A stretch of 64,000 nucleotides of DNA from Shimia isoporae (GTDB lineage Bacteria > Pseudomonadota > Alphaproteobacteria > Rhodobacterales > Rhodobacteraceae). Of this stretch, positions 28,179 through 37,521 are shown in pieces. Each line of letters opens with the position of its first letter. Position 1 is the first letter of the stretch. A model generated the notes under the pieces. That model was not told the origin of the DNA and made no database searches. It was given only the letters and a program-made list of their open reading frames with translations. Location of the stretch: contig NZ_SMGR01000001.1 of the NCBI RefSeq assembly GCF_004346865.1, positions 558,001-622,000 of the forward strand, in the 5' to 3' direction. The translations under genes were made by a program, and so were the position numbers.

Positions 28179-28945
28179 TGGGTCTGCGCGCGCTCTTCCT
28201 TGTTGCAATCACGCTCTTGGCGTTGCCCGCGCGGTCCGAGGAGGTTGTGCTGGGCCTGAGCCAGGACAAGGTGGCAATCACCGCGACCTTTGACGGGTCA
28301 GAAATCCTGCTGTTCGGGGCTGTGAAGCGCGAAGCACCAATCAAGACGGAGCAACCGCTGGAAGTGTTGATTGCGGTGTCCGGACCAAAGGGGCCTTTGA
28401 CTGTGCGTCGCAAGGAGCGCAGGTTCGGGATTTGGGTGAACACGGATGCCGTGAATGTGGATGCTGCGCCAAGCTTTTATGCCGTGGCGACCTCGGCGCC
28501 GTTTTCCGAAGTACTGTCAAACGTCGAGGATCAGCGCCACAAGGTGTCAATTCCGCGCGCAATCCGCTCTGTCGGGGCGCCCATGTCGGTGACAGATGCG
28601 CAGGCGTTCACTGAGGCCGTGATCCGTATCCGGCAGAGCGAGGGGCTCTACCAGATGCTCGAAGGCGCAGTGCAGTTCGATCAGCAGACGCTTTTCAGGA
28701 CGTCTATCTCCATGCCGGCCAACCTGACCGAAGGTGGCTATCCAACCCGAATTTTTTTGACACGTGACGGGCAGGTGGTCTCGACGTTTGAAACTGTGAT
28801 TGCAGTGAAAAAAGTCGGCCTGGAGCGTTGGTTGTTTGATTTGTCGCGGCAGAAGCCTTTGATTTATGGGCTTATGTCGCTGGCTATCGCCATCGCGGCG
28901 GGCTGGGGTGCCTCGGCTGCCTTCACCTTGTTGCGGCGGGGGTGA
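28178..28945 (+). CDS. TIGR02186 family membrane protein
   Basis: A 255-residue exported protein: signal peptide (cleavage near PARS), a large periplasmic beta-rich domain starting EEVVLGLSQDKVAITATFDG, and a single C-terminal transmembrane helix (about residues 228-250) with a basic end. This is the TIGR02186 family, nearly always encoded beside a TSUP permease. It probably acts as its periplasmic partner (inference). Start ATG at 28178 overlaps the permease stop by one base. Confidence 0.88.
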   Translation: MGLRALFLVAITLLALPARSEEVVLGLSQDKVAITATFDGSEILLFGAVKREAPIKTEQPLEVLIAVSGPKGPLTVRRKERRFGIWVNTDAVNVDAAPSFYAVATSAPFSEVLSNVEDQRHKVSIPRAIRSVGAPMSVTDAQAFTEAVIRIRQSEGLYQMLEGAVQFDQQTLFRTSISMPANLTEGGYPTRIFLTRDGQVVSTFETVIAVKKVGLERWLFDLSRQKPLIYGLMSLAIAIAAGWGASAAFTLLRRG

Positions 28946-29057
28946 TCTGAGGTTCGAGCTGCGCATGAGCTAATAATCGCCCATTAATACAAATAAATTT
29001 GAAATATAATGTGTGGAAACCTTTATCTTGGGCATCACTAGCCAAAGGTATCCCAAA

Positions 29058-29843
29058 ATGTTTCGTAAGTTTGCCCTCTCTGTCGCCGTTAGCTGTGCCG
29101 TGATTTCTGCGCCTGCATTTGCCCAAGGCGACGACTATTGTGACGAAGCCTGTCAAGTCGCGCGAAAGGCACAGGACCCGCTTGCGCCGATCACTGCCAT
29201 CCTGACCGACAACACGATCAGTTATGATGCCAGCGGCGCAGCGCGCAAGGAATTCCAGTTGCAACCGGTTCACACCTTCGAAGGTGAGAACGCCAATTTC
29301 ATTCTGCGGGGCATCATTCCCACGGTGGGCGTGAAGGATCCGGTGTCCGGCAAGACCAGTTACGGTCTCGGCGATACGATGATCCAGGCGTTCTATGTGC
29401 CCAACAGCTATAATGGCGGATTCAAGATGGGGTACGGTTTGCAGGCGTCGCTGCCCACTGCCCAGAGTTCAAAGTACTCCACTCTTGGCAAAGGCGCGGG
29501 AGTCGGGGTTGTGGGTTTCGGATTCAACGGCAACTTTTCCTATGGCGGGATCGCTGGACATATGTGGGGGGAAAACGCGACGGTTTCGACCCTTCAGCCG
29601 ATCCTGTTCTACAATATGCCCAATGTGTTGGGTGGGACTTATGTCGGGTATTCCAACACCTGGATCTACAATTGGGATGCGGATCAGTGGACAATTCCGC
29701 TGGGGGCAGTGGTTGGCAAAACCTTTGTCACAAAGGGTGGAAACGCGATCGATTTCAACATCGGCGCGTACAGGAATGTCGCCTCCGGAGCGGCCAATGA
29801 CGAGTGGCAGCTCAAGTTCGGTGTTTCATTCTTCCCGGGGTAG
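29058..29843 (+). CDS. Outer-membrane beta-barrel-like protein
   Basis: A 261-residue exported protein with a signal peptide (MFRKFALSVAVSCAVISA to AFAQ, about 22 residues), two cysteines near the mature N-terminus (DDYCDEACQ) and then alternating hydrophobic/polar strands rich in Gly, Tyr and Asn. It ends in the beta-barrel-type strand WQLKFGVSFFPG. It resembles 'neuromedin U'-type or phenol-degradation-type transporters. The ATG at 29058 is chosen because the signal peptide starts there. An AT-rich leader at 28966-29040 probably holds its promoter. Confidence 0.7.
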   Translation: MFRKFALSVAVSCAVISAPAFAQGDDYCDEACQVARKAQDPLAPITAILTDNTISYDASGAARKEFQLQPVHTFEGENANFILRGIIPTVGVKDPVSGKTSYGLGDTMIQAFYVPNSYNGGFKMGYGLQASLPTAQSSKYSTLGKGAGVGVVGFGFNGNFSYGGIAGHMWGENATVSTLQPILFYNMPNVLGGTYVGYSNTWIYNWDADQWTIPLGAVVGKTFVTKGGNAIDFNIGAYRNVASGAANDEWQLKFGVSFFPG

Positions 29844-29888
29844 AACGTGGCAGGTCATGGCGACGGTCTCGACATGGGGCCGTCGGAC

Positions 29889-30617
29889 CTATCCTCGCCC
29901 GATAAAGGGCATTTTGGTCGCCATGACGGTCATGAACTGGACGTTGGATGCCAAAGGCATTTCGGCCATATGCAACACAGAGCGGGCGGCGTCATTGACG
30001 TCCATTGTAGCGATTGGATCTTTGCCATCTGCTATCAGAGCGTCGTTCAGGCCAGAGACCATGTCCGTGGCTGCATTGCCTATGTCGATCTGACCGCAAG
30101 CGATGTCATGTTCTCGTCCGTCCAGCGACAAGGTTCTGGTGAGCCCTGTAATGGCGTGTTTGCTCATGGTGTAACAAACAGAACCCTCGCGCGGGACATG
30201 GGCAGACAGAGAACCGTTGTTGATGATGCGGCCACCCTGTGGCGCCTGTTTGCGCATTTCTGCAAAAGCGAGTTGGGCCGCAATGAACATGCCGCGCACG
30301 TTGACGTTCATTACTTCGTCAAATCCGGTCAGGGGCACCTGATCTATGGGGCCAGCCGGGCCAAAAAGACCGGCGTTGTTGAACAGGGCGTCCAGGCGAC
30401 CGACTTTGCCGACAAACATCGAAAAAGCGTCTGCCAAGGCGGTTTCGTCTGTTACGTCGGCCTGAAGTACAATCGCGTTCGGATTCGTTTGCGCGATCGC
30501 TTCCAGCTTGTCCGCGCTGCGGGCAAGCAACCCGACCGTCCAGCCGGTTGCAAGGAACAGTTCGGCTGTTGCGCGTCCGATACCTTGGCTGGCGCCAGTG
30601 ATTATAATGCTCTTCAT
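29889..30617 (-). CDS. Short-chain dehydrogenase/reductase (SDR)
   Basis: A 242-residue classical SDR. The NAD(P) motif TGASQGIG is at residues 7-14, the NNAG motif follows VGRLDALF, the catalytic serine is in INNGSLSAHV, and the active-site Tyr and Lys are in YTMSK. Substrate unknown. Its ATG overlaps the stop of the RecD-like helicase gene by 4 bases (ATGA), so they form one transcript. Arg at cofactor position (LLARSADK) suggests NADP preference. Confidence 0.88.
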   Translation of the reverse strand: MKSIIITGASQGIGRATAELFLATGWTVGLLARSADKLEAIAQTNPNAIVLQADVTDETALADAFSMFVGKVGRLDALFNNAGLFGPAGPIDQVPLTGFDEVMNVNVRGMFIAAQLAFAEMRKQAPQGGRIINNGSLSAHVPREGSVCYTMSKHAITGLTRTLSLDGREHDIACGQIDIGNAATDMVSGLNDALIADGKDPIATMDVNDAARSVLHMAEMPLASNVQFMTVMATKMPFIGRG

Positions 30618-32146
30618 GGCTCTTCTCCCTGTACTTCGAGCGCCAATGGTGCAGGTGCTGATGGCAGATCATCGATCCGCAGGTCGTAAGTCGGCTTGGC
30701 CAGACGGTTCCGCACAACCCAATAAAGGCGTTCGCTGGCCCGCGTAATGGCAACATAAGCCAGGCGCTTCCAAAGAGGTTGTCCGGCCTCGATGCGATTC
30801 ATGCGGGCAGCGACAAAGAGATCGGGAGCAAAGACCTGTACGTTTTCCCACTGCGAGCCTTGTGCCTTGTGAATGGTTACGGCGGCACCGTGCAGGAAGG
30901 TTGCGCCCATGCGGGCGGCGAAAGGGATAAACGGTTCTTCTTCGTCGGGCTTTTCGATCTTCACGATCGAAGCGGCCGAGACACGGGGATCTTCGGCCCC
31001 CATGACGTGTAGTCGTGAGAACCCCGGCTTTCGACCGGGCCCGAGATAGACAACCTGTGCGCCCTTGATAAGGCCGCGCGCTTCCAGATCCAGACGCTTT
31101 TTGCGGTGCTTGAGCGGCAGTTCGATGCCATCACAGATCAGGGGTTCACCTTCCAAAAGTTCGTCTTCGGGTGCGTGATGCACTTGCCGGAATGCGTTGA
31201 TCAGTCGAATGCGTGTCGCATTGCGCCAGACAAGGACGGGGCTGCGGGCCATCAGGTCCACCTCGACCCTTTGTCCGAGAATAACCCGGTCATCGCTGCG
31301 GGCGGTATCCTCTATCATCCGTTCAAAGTCCTGAAACGAAAGTTGCGGATCCGCCAAGGCGTGCGCGAGATCAAGGATCGGGTTGTCTGCTTCCTGTCGG
31401 TGGATGCGTTCGAGGTTATAGACGGCAGGTGCGGGAAGCTTGTCGAACACCATGGCGCCGGATTGGTTCACGGGGGCAAGCTGCGCTGGATCACCAAATA
31501 GAACGAGCGTTGAGAAAATCTCGCGCAGATCTTCGTACTGCTTGTCATCCAGCATAGAGCTTTCGTCGATGAAGCCGATGTCGAGCGGATCGTCGCGGCG
31601 TTTCCAGCCGGTGATAAAATCCGAACCACGCAAGCCCGCTGCTGCGAGCGCACCCGGGATGGACTTGTTAAGCTTGTAGAATTCGGCGGCGCGGTCGAGT
31701 GCTTCGTCGGTGAGGCCTTCGATTTCGGGGCGTTCGCCGTTTTCTGCCAGCCACTCGGCAATCTTCTCGTATTCCGGGTCATAGACCGGCGTGTATATGA
31801 TGCGATGGATCGTGGTGGCGGGAACGCCGCGCATCCGCAAAACACTTGCGGCCTTGTTGGTCGGGGCAAGGATGGCGAGGGTGCGCTTGTCTTTTTTTCG
31901 CTTGCCTTCGTAATCACCCGACACAATGTCCACGCCAGCGTCCTGCAGCGCTTTCACCAACTCTGCGAGGAGGTGTGTTTTGCCGGAACCCGCTTTGCCG
32001 GTGACCGCGGCGACGGAGATTTTGCCTTCGGTTGCAGGCGTTAGAATGCCCTCATCCAAATCGACACCGACGCCTTTCAACATGGAGGAAATGTTGTCGA
32101 AGGCGTCCGCCTGATCGTGGCTGAAGGTAAGAGCGTTCTCGGTCAT
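30614..32146 (-). CDS. RecD-like superfamily 1 DNA helicase
   Basis: A 510-residue ATP-dependent helicase with Walker A GKAGSGKTHLL (near residue 52), the Walker B region GFIDESSMLDDKQYE, motif III LFGDPAQLAPVNQ and the C-terminal UvrD_C_2 motif AAVTIHKAQGSQWENV followed by ITRASERLY. Order and spacing match RecD/RecD2-type SF1B 5'-3' helicases, without the RecBC-interacting N-terminal domain. It likely acts in DNA repair or replication. First gene of a two-gene operon with the SDR. Confidence 0.88.
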   Translation of the reverse strand: MTENALTFSHDQADAFDNISSMLKGVGVDLDEGILTPATEGKISVAAVTGKAGSGKTHLLAELVKALQDAGVDIVSGDYEGKRKKDKRTLAILAPTNKAASVLRMRGVPATTIHRIIYTPVYDPEYEKIAEWLAENGERPEIEGLTDEALDRAAEFYKLNKSIPGALAAAGLRGSDFITGWKRRDDPLDIGFIDESSMLDDKQYEDLREIFSTLVLFGDPAQLAPVNQSGAMVFDKLPAPAVYNLERIHRQEADNPILDLAHALADPQLSFQDFERMIEDTARSDDRVILGQRVEVDLMARSPVLVWRNATRIRLINAFRQVHHAPEDELLEGEPLICDGIELPLKHRKKRLDLEARGLIKGAQVVYLGPGRKPGFSRLHVMGAEDPRVSAASIVKIEKPDEEEPFIPFAARMGATFLHGAAVTIHKAQGSQWENVQVFAPDLFVAARMNRIEAGQPLWKRLAYVAITRASERLYWVVRNRLAKPTYDLRIDDLPSAPAPLALEVQGEEP

Positions 32147-32225
32147 GGCGCGACCCTACAGCCGGTCGCGGGGAGGGGCCAGCGGGTTTCTGGGGAAGTT
32201 GCCGCCTGGCAGCCATTGCTACGAA

Positions 32226-32252
32226 AAAGCCCCGCCGGAGGGGCGGGGCTTT
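32226..32252 (-). terminator. Terminator of the BMP transporter operon
   Basis: AAAGCCCCGCC and GGCGGGGCTTT form an 11-bp stem with a 5-base loop. On the minus strand it runs into TTTTTCG, just past the permease stop at 32260. Confidence 0.93.
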
Positions 32253-32259
32253 GTTGGTT

Positions 32260-33270
32260 TTAGCGTTCCTTGATGTAAGGCTCTGCGCTGGCCTTGGGTG
32301 GGATGGCCTTGCCGATGAAGCCGGCGAGGATCACCACGGTCAGGATGTAGGGCAGGGCGCCAAGCAGCTGGATCTGGACTTTCATTCCGATCACGGCCTC
32401 GATCAGGTCGGGACGTGTTTCCAGCGCCTGAAAGAACCCAAACAGCATACAGGCCCACATCGCGTAGACAGGACGCCATTTCGCGAAAATTAAAGCGGCA
32501 AGAGCGATGAAGCCGCGCCCCGCGGTCATGTCTTTGACGAAACCTGCCTGAAGCGAGGTTGCCATATAGGCGCCTGCGAGACCGCACAGCACACCACAGA
32601 TCAAGACGGCTGCGTAGCGCAACTGAATGACTGAAACGCCGGCGGTGTCTACGGCCGCCGGGTTTTCGCCCACCGCGCGCAGGCGCAAGCCGAAGCGGGT
32701 GCGGAACAGTATCCACCAGGTCGCGGCAACTGTGATCAGTCCGAGATAAACGAGGATCGAGTGTCCGGAGATCAGTTCAGAGTAGAATTGCTGTACCGGA
32801 CCGGCTTCGGCGATCATCTGGCTCAGAGGGCGGCCCGCCGCTTCTGCGTCAGATGGGCCGATTGCGAAAGGCAGTTCGACATTCCCGAAACGGCCATTGC
32901 CGGTGAGGGGGGGTGTTCGGCCACCCTGCTTGAACCAGCTTTGGGCGATTAGCACAGTCATGCCAGCGGCCAGAAAGTTGATGGCCACACCCGAGATCAG
33001 TTGGTTGCCGCGGAAAGTGATCGAGGCAAGACCGTGGATCACGGCCAGCAAGACCGATGCGGCTATGCCAGCCAGCAGTCCAACCCAGGCGTTTCCGGAG
33101 TAGTAAGCAAATGCTGCGGAGAAGAAGGCCGCAATCAGCATTTTGCCTTCCAAGCCGATATCTACGACGCCAGAGCGCTCGGAGAAGAGTCCGGCAAGAC
33201 AGGCAAATAGCAGAGGCGTGCCAAGACGGATGGAGGTGTCCAGTAGTTGGACGATGTCCAAGAATTGCAT
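32260..33270 (-). CDS. BMP-type nucleoside ABC transporter permease (second)
   Basis: A 336-residue inner-membrane permease with about nine hydrophobic helices (branched-chain/ribose-type fold), the shorter of the two permeases in nucleoside-type BMP transporters (NupQ/YufQ-like). The coupling segment LRAVGENPAAVDTAGVS is typical. It is last in the operon bmp substrate protein, NTF2-like, ATPase, permease, permease; its ATG adjoins the upstream stop at 33270. Confidence 0.9.
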   Translation of the reverse strand: MQFLDIVQLLDTSIRLGTPLLFACLAGLFSERSGVVDIGLEGKMLIAAFFSAAFAYYSGNAWVGLLAGIAASVLLAVIHGLASITFRGNQLISGVAINFLAAGMTVLIAQSWFKQGGRTPPLTGNGRFGNVELPFAIGPSDAEAAGRPLSQMIAEAGPVQQFYSELISGHSILVYLGLITVAATWWILFRTRFGLRLRAVGENPAAVDTAGVSVIQLRYAAVLICGVLCGLAGAYMATSLQAGFVKDMTAGRGFIALAALIFAKWRPVYAMWACMLFGFFQALETRPDLIEAVIGMKVQIQLLGALPYILTVVILAGFIGKAIPPKASAEPYIKER

Positions 33271-34364
33271 CAGGCGTTCCTCCGGCGCATAGCGATGAAG
33301 AGTTTTTCAATGGGTTCGCGGACCATGTTGTCCAATGCACCGGTGAAGAGGATCACGAGGGCCTGGATGACCACGATCAGTTCGCGCGGAATGTTGGTCC
33401 AGAGGGCCAGTTCTGCGCCGCCTTGATAGAGGAAACCAAACAGGATCGCGGCAAGGAACACACCAAAGGGATGGTTGCGGCCCATAAGAGCCACCGCGAT
33501 ACCAATAAAGCCTGCGCCTTCGGTTGCGTTCAGGATCAGGCGTTCGCTTTCACCCATTGTGGTGTTGACCGCCATCATACCAGCTAGCGCACCGGAGATC
33601 AGCATAGCGATCACAGTGATGCGAACAGGGCTGATGCCGGCATATTTTGCGGCGGATTCCGATTGGCCGAAGGCGCGGATTTCGTACCCGAGGCGTGTGC
33701 GCCAAATCAGGAGCCAGACAAAAACACAGGCCGCAAGCGCCAGGAAGAAACTCACGTTTGCCGGGGCGCCACGGAACATCTTGGTGGTCTCGGTAGAGAA
33801 CATGTCCTGGAAGGACGGAAGATGGGTTCCTGCAGGGAATTTCGCCGAGGCCGGGTCCATGGCGCCGACTGGGCGCAACAATTCAACAAGCACATAGTTC
33901 AACAACGCTGCGGCGATGAAATTGAACATGATCGTGGTGATCACGATGTGGCTGCCGCGGCGGGCTTGAAGGTAGGCCGGAATGAGCGCCCATAGGGCTC
34001 CGAAACAGGCCGCGCCGACGGAGGCACCGAGAATGGCGAGCGACCAATGCGGCCACGGAATGTAGAGACACACCAGTGCCACGCCGAGGCCGGCGATCAT
34101 CGCCTGACCTTCACCACCGATGTTGAAAAGCCGCGCGTGAAACGCAACAGCCACGGCAAGGCCCGTGAACATGAAGTTGGTGGCGTAATAGAGTGTGTAG
34201 CCCCAGCCGGACGACCGCATGAGCGCGCCATCGACCATGAGTTTCAAAGCTTCGAGCGGGTTTTCACCGATGGCCAGAATGACCAGCGCGGAGAAAAAGG
34301 CTGCGAGCAAAAGGGAAATGACGGGGATCAGGACGATGTCGGCCCATTTTGGCATCTTATCCAT
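33270..34364 (-). CDS. BMP-type nucleoside ABC transporter permease (first)
   Basis: A 364-residue inner-membrane permease (NupP/YufP-like) with about nine to ten helices. The signature GLAVAVAFHARLFNIGGEGQ and the coupling helix IRAFGQSESAAKYAGIS are clear. The ATG at 34364 is used, overlapping the ATPase stop by 8 bases; a longer frame to 34400 is open but would bury the start inside the ATPase gene. It forms the heteromeric channel with the following permease for nucleoside import. Confidence 0.9.
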   Translation of the reverse strand: MDKMPKWADIVLIPVISLLLAAFFSALVILAIGENPLEALKLMVDGALMRSSGWGYTLYYATNFMFTGLAVAVAFHARLFNIGGEGQAMIAGLGVALVCLYIPWPHWSLAILGASVGAACFGALWALIPAYLQARRGSHIVITTIMFNFIAAALLNYVLVELLRPVGAMDPASAKFPAGTHLPSFQDMFSTETTKMFRGAPANVSFFLALAACVFVWLLIWRTRLGYEIRAFGQSESAAKYAGISPVRITVIAMLISGALAGMMAVNTTMGESERLILNATEGAGFIGIAVALMGRNHPFGVFLAAILFGFLYQGGAELALWTNIPRELIVVIQALVILFTGALDNMVREPIEKLFIAMRRRNA

Positions 34365-35934
34365 CGTTGAGAGCCTCCTCGGAAGCGCCTTTGGCGTCAT
34401 CGGCCACGGCGGAGGTGTCAGTAATACCGGCCATCAAAAGGCCGAGTTCGCGTTCGTTGGTCTGCGCCGGATCGCGCTCGCCCATGATGTGGCCGTCAAA
34501 CATGACCGCGATGCGGTCACTGAGCGACATGATCTCGTCGAGTTCTACCGAGACCAGAAGGATCGCTTTGCCCTGATCGCGCAGGTTCACGATTTGCTGG
34601 TGGATAAACTCGATCGCGCCGATGTCTACGCCACGGGTCGGCTGGCCAATAAGCAGAAGGTCCGGATTGCGTTCGATTTCACGTGCCAGAACAATTTTCT
34701 GTTGGTTGCCGCCGGAGAAATTCTTGGCTGCGAGTTTCGGGTTGGGCGGACGCACGTCGAAGCGGTCCATCTTTTCTTGCGCTTCGGCCTGAATTGCGGC
34801 GTTGTCCATGAGCAGGCCGGCCTGATGATCCTTGTCGCGATGATAGCCGAACACGGTGTTTTCCCAGGCGGAATACTCCATGATCAGACCTTCGCGCTGG
34901 CGATCTTCGGGCACGTGGCTGATGCCAGCATCACGGCGCGCACGCCCGTCTGCACCGTGACCGGACAGTGGGATCTCCGAACCGTTCATAGTGATGACAC
35001 CGGTCCCGTCCGCAAAGCCGCCCAGAACCTCGAGCAGTTCGGACTGTCCGTTTCCTGCGACGCCCGCAATGCCGAGGATTTCCCCTGCGCGGACATGCAG
35101 GTCTATGCCTTTCACGCGTTCGACGCCCTTTTCATCGATGACACGCAAGCCTTTGACATCAAGAATAGTTTCACCGGGCTTGGCGATTTCTTTATCGACG
35201 CGCAGCAGGACTTTGCGGCCTACCATCAGTTCGGCAAGCTCTTCCGGCGAGGTCTCGGAAGTTTTGACAGTGGCCGTCATCTGGCCACGGCGCATCACCG
35301 AAACCGTGTCGGTGGTGTCCATGATTTCTCGCAGCTTGTGCGTGATCAGGATGATGGTTTTGCCTTCCTCACGCAGGCGATCGAGAATCCTGAAAAGCTG
35401 GTCGGCCTCGGCCGGAGTCAAAACGCCCGTCGGTTCGTCCAGAATAAGGATTTCGGCTTTGCGATACAGAGCCTTGAGGATTTCAACACGTTGCTGGTGG
35501 CCAACGGAGAGGTTTTCGATGACCTCGTCGGGGTCCACGTTCAGACCGTATTCTTCTGCCAGATGCTTGAGTTCCTTGCGGGCCTTGCCCAGCGAGGTGT
35601 TCAGCATTGCGCCGTCTTCGGCGCCGAGGATGATGTTTTCCAGAACGGTGAAGTTCTCGACCAGTTTGAAATGCTGGAATACCATGCCAATGCCCGCCTT
35701 GATGGCGTGCTGGCTATCTGGGATCAGGGTTTTCTGACCCTTGATGAAAATCTCGCCCGCGTCGGCTTTGTAAAATCCGTACAGGATCGACATCAGCGTG
35801 GATTTCCCCGCGCCGTTTTCGCCGATGATCCCATGGATCGTGCCGGGTTGGACCGAGATGGAGATGTCTTTGTTGGCCTGAACGGGGCCAAAGGCTTTGG
35901 AGATGCCTTTTAATTCTATCGCCGGTGCGGTCAT
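34357..35934 (-). CDS. BMP-type nucleoside ABC transporter ATPase
   Basis: A 525-residue tandem ATPase with two ABC domains (RbsA/NupO-like). Domain 1 has Walker A GENGAGKST, signature LSVGHQQRVEI and Walker B LILDEPTGVLTP. Domain 2 has the degenerate Walker A VAGNGQSELL and signature FSGGNQQKIVLAREI with LLIGQPTRGVD. It powers import by the two permeases downstream. The start overlaps the NTF2-like gene stop by 4 bases (ATGA). Confidence 0.93.
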   Translation of the reverse strand: MTAPAIELKGISKAFGPVQANKDISISVQPGTIHGIIGENGAGKSTLMSILYGFYKADAGEIFIKGQKTLIPDSQHAIKAGIGMVFQHFKLVENFTVLENIILGAEDGAMLNTSLGKARKELKHLAEEYGLNVDPDEVIENLSVGHQQRVEILKALYRKAEILILDEPTGVLTPAEADQLFRILDRLREEGKTIILITHKLREIMDTTDTVSVMRRGQMTATVKTSETSPEELAELMVGRKVLLRVDKEIAKPGETILDVKGLRVIDEKGVERVKGIDLHVRAGEILGIAGVAGNGQSELLEVLGGFADGTGVITMNGSEIPLSGHGADGRARRDAGISHVPEDRQREGLIMEYSAWENTVFGYHRDKDHQAGLLMDNAAIQAEAQEKMDRFDVRPPNPKLAAKNFSGGNQQKIVLAREIERNPDLLLIGQPTRGVDIGAIEFIHQQIVNLRDQGKAILLVSVELDEIMSLSDRIAVMFDGHIMGERDPAQTNERELGLLMAGITDTSAVADDAKGASEEALNDG

Positions 35935-36287
35935 TCAGGTGCTCCGAGTCCTGCGAAGCCAATCGCTCGGGTGATCCGGGATTGGTCGTCGAGGTCAATG
36001 AAATATTGGCCCAGCTGTTCGTTGCCGTCCGGCATGCGGAAGGCGACGGTCACGCGGAAGTGCCCAGATGTCTCGCTGGTTGCCACGGCTTCGGCAGTCG
36101 CGCCGGGAGCGTACTGGCTGTACATGCCGACATATTCGACCAACGATTGCGCGTCGGTGATCGGGTCAGGCGTGCGGGGATCAGCATAGGAGATCTGGGA
36201 AGACAGCGTCTCGCGCAGCTTGTCGCTGCGGGTGTCCGCGTCAGCCTCGCCCCATGCGGCGAAGAAGCTTTCAATCGCGTGTGTCAT
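35931..36287 (-). CDS. SnoaL/NTF2-like protein in the transporter operon
   Basis: A 118-residue cytosolic alpha+beta cone protein (MTHAIESFFAAWGEADADTR start, later VEYVGMYSQYAPGA and VAFRMPDGNEQLGQYFIDLD), the pattern of SnoaL/nuclear transport factor 2-like folds. The ATG at 36287 has AAAGG upstream. It sits between the substrate-binding protein and the ATPase and overlaps the ATPase start by 4 bases, so it is firmly within the operon. A small-molecule-binding or isomerase role is possible; function unknown. Confidence 0.75.
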   Translation of the reverse strand: MTHAIESFFAAWGEADADTRSDKLRETLSSQISYADPRTPDPITDAQSLVEYVGMYSQYAPGATAEAVATSETSGHFRVTVAFRMPDGNEQLGQYFIDLDDQSRITRAIGFAGLGAPE

Positions 36288-36308
36288 GACGGGCCTTTGG
36301 TTGTGGAA

Positions 36309-36335
36309 GGGGCCGCGCCGTACTGGCACGGCCCC
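36309..36335 (-). terminator. Stem-loop between the BMP protein gene and the rest of the operon
   Basis: GGGGCCGCGCC and GGCACGGCCCC form an 11-bp stem with one mismatch and a 5-base loop, not followed by a T-run. It lies directly after the binding-protein gene, where such hairpins usually raise binding-protein mRNA over permease mRNA by partial termination or 3' protection. Confidence 0.6.
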
Positions 36336-36372
36336 GATTTTCAAACCCGGAGAGTGATCCGGGCGGTTCGTC

Positions 36373-37362
36373 TTATTCCACCGGGCAGGTGTTGTCGGAC
36401 ATGTAGTCGTGAACGGCCAGTTCGCCGGACGCGATTTTGCCTTTGGCCATGTCAACGGAAGCTTTCATGTCGTCAGACACGAGAGACGCGTTGTGTTCGT
36501 CCATGGCGTAGTCGATGCCGCCGTTGGCAACGCCCATCACGTTGAAGCCGGTTTCCAGACCTTCGCCAGCTTTCATCGCTTCGTAAACTGCGTTGTCCAC
36601 GCGCTTCATCATGGAAGTGAGAACCTTACCGGAGTGCAGGTAGTTCTGGTTGGAGTCTACGCCGATGGACAGGATGTTCTCGTCCGCTGCGGTTTGCAGA
36701 ACGCCAACGCCTGTGCCGCCTGCTGCTGCGTAAACAACGTCAGCGCCCTGGGCGATCTGGGCTTTGGTCAGCTCGGAGCCTTTTACCGGATCATTCCATG
36801 CTGCCGGTGTGGTGCCGGTCATGTTCTGGATGACTGTTGCGTCGGGGTTCACAGCTTTGACACCCTGAACATAGCCGCAAGCGAACTTACGGATCAGCGG
36901 GATATCCATGCCGCCGATGAAGCCGACAGTTCCGGACTTGGACGCCTGTGCGGCCATCATGCCGACAAGGTAAGAGCCTTCGTGCTCGTTGAAGACAACG
37001 GAGCGGACGTTCGGGCTATCGACAACCATGTCGATGATCGCGAACTTGGTGTCAGGATAGTCAGGTGCCACTTCGCTCAGCACGTTGCCGAATGCGAAGC
37101 CGGTCATGACGATCGGGTTTGCGCCAGCTTCGGCGAAACGACGCAGAGCCTGCTCACGCTGAGCTTCGGACTGCAGTTCGATTTCGCGGAAAGTGCCGCC
37201 GGTTTCTTCAGCCCAACGGGTCGCGCCGCCAAAGGCTGCTTCGTTGAACGATTTGTCGAATTTGCCGCCAAGGTCAAAGATCAGCGCCGGCTCTGCCAGA
37301 GCTGCGCCTGCGGACAGGGCAACGGCAGCGGCTGCGCCGAGGAATTTGTGCATGAGGCTCAT
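36373..37362 (-). CDS. BMP family nucleoside-binding periplasmic protein
   Basis: A 329-residue substrate-binding protein of the BMP (Med/PnrA-like) family. The signal peptide ends near AGAALA (residue 23) with no lipobox, so it is a free periplasmic protein. The start of the mature protein, ALIFDLGGKFDKSFNEAAF, is the family signature; GTVGFIGGMDIPLIRKFACG and ADVVYAAAGGTGVGVLQ contact ligand in homologues. It delivers nucleosides to the transporter. First gene of the operon. Confidence 0.93.
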   Translation of the reverse strand: MSLMHKFLGAAAAVALSAGAALAEPALIFDLGGKFDKSFNEAAFGGATRWAEETGGTFREIELQSEAQREQALRRFAEAGANPIVMTGFAFGNVLSEVAPDYPDTKFAIIDMVVDSPNVRSVVFNEHEGSYLVGMMAAQASKSGTVGFIGGMDIPLIRKFACGYVQGVKAVNPDATVIQNMTGTTPAAWNDPVKGSELTKAQIAQGADVVYAAAGGTGVGVLQTAADENILSIGVDSNQNYLHSGKVLTSMMKRVDNAVYEAMKAGEGLETGFNVMGVANGGIDYAMDEHNASLVSDDMKASVDMAKGKIASGELAVHDYMSDNTCPVE

Positions 37363-37521
37363 GAATGTCTCCCATATGTTGAGCGGGTCGGTCGTTGTTT
37401 TTGCCGTCCCATTGGTTCAATCCCGAAGGATCATCGTGCAAGTAAGGCCACAGTGTCCCAAGGGGTCAACCAAATTTTTGACTAAATGGCCAAAAAAAGG
37501 GTCGGCGAATCGGGCCTGCCG

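Noticed and set aside
34219..35913. A 564-codon open frame on the plus strand
   Set aside because: Antisense to the transporter ATPase with two intact ABC domains.
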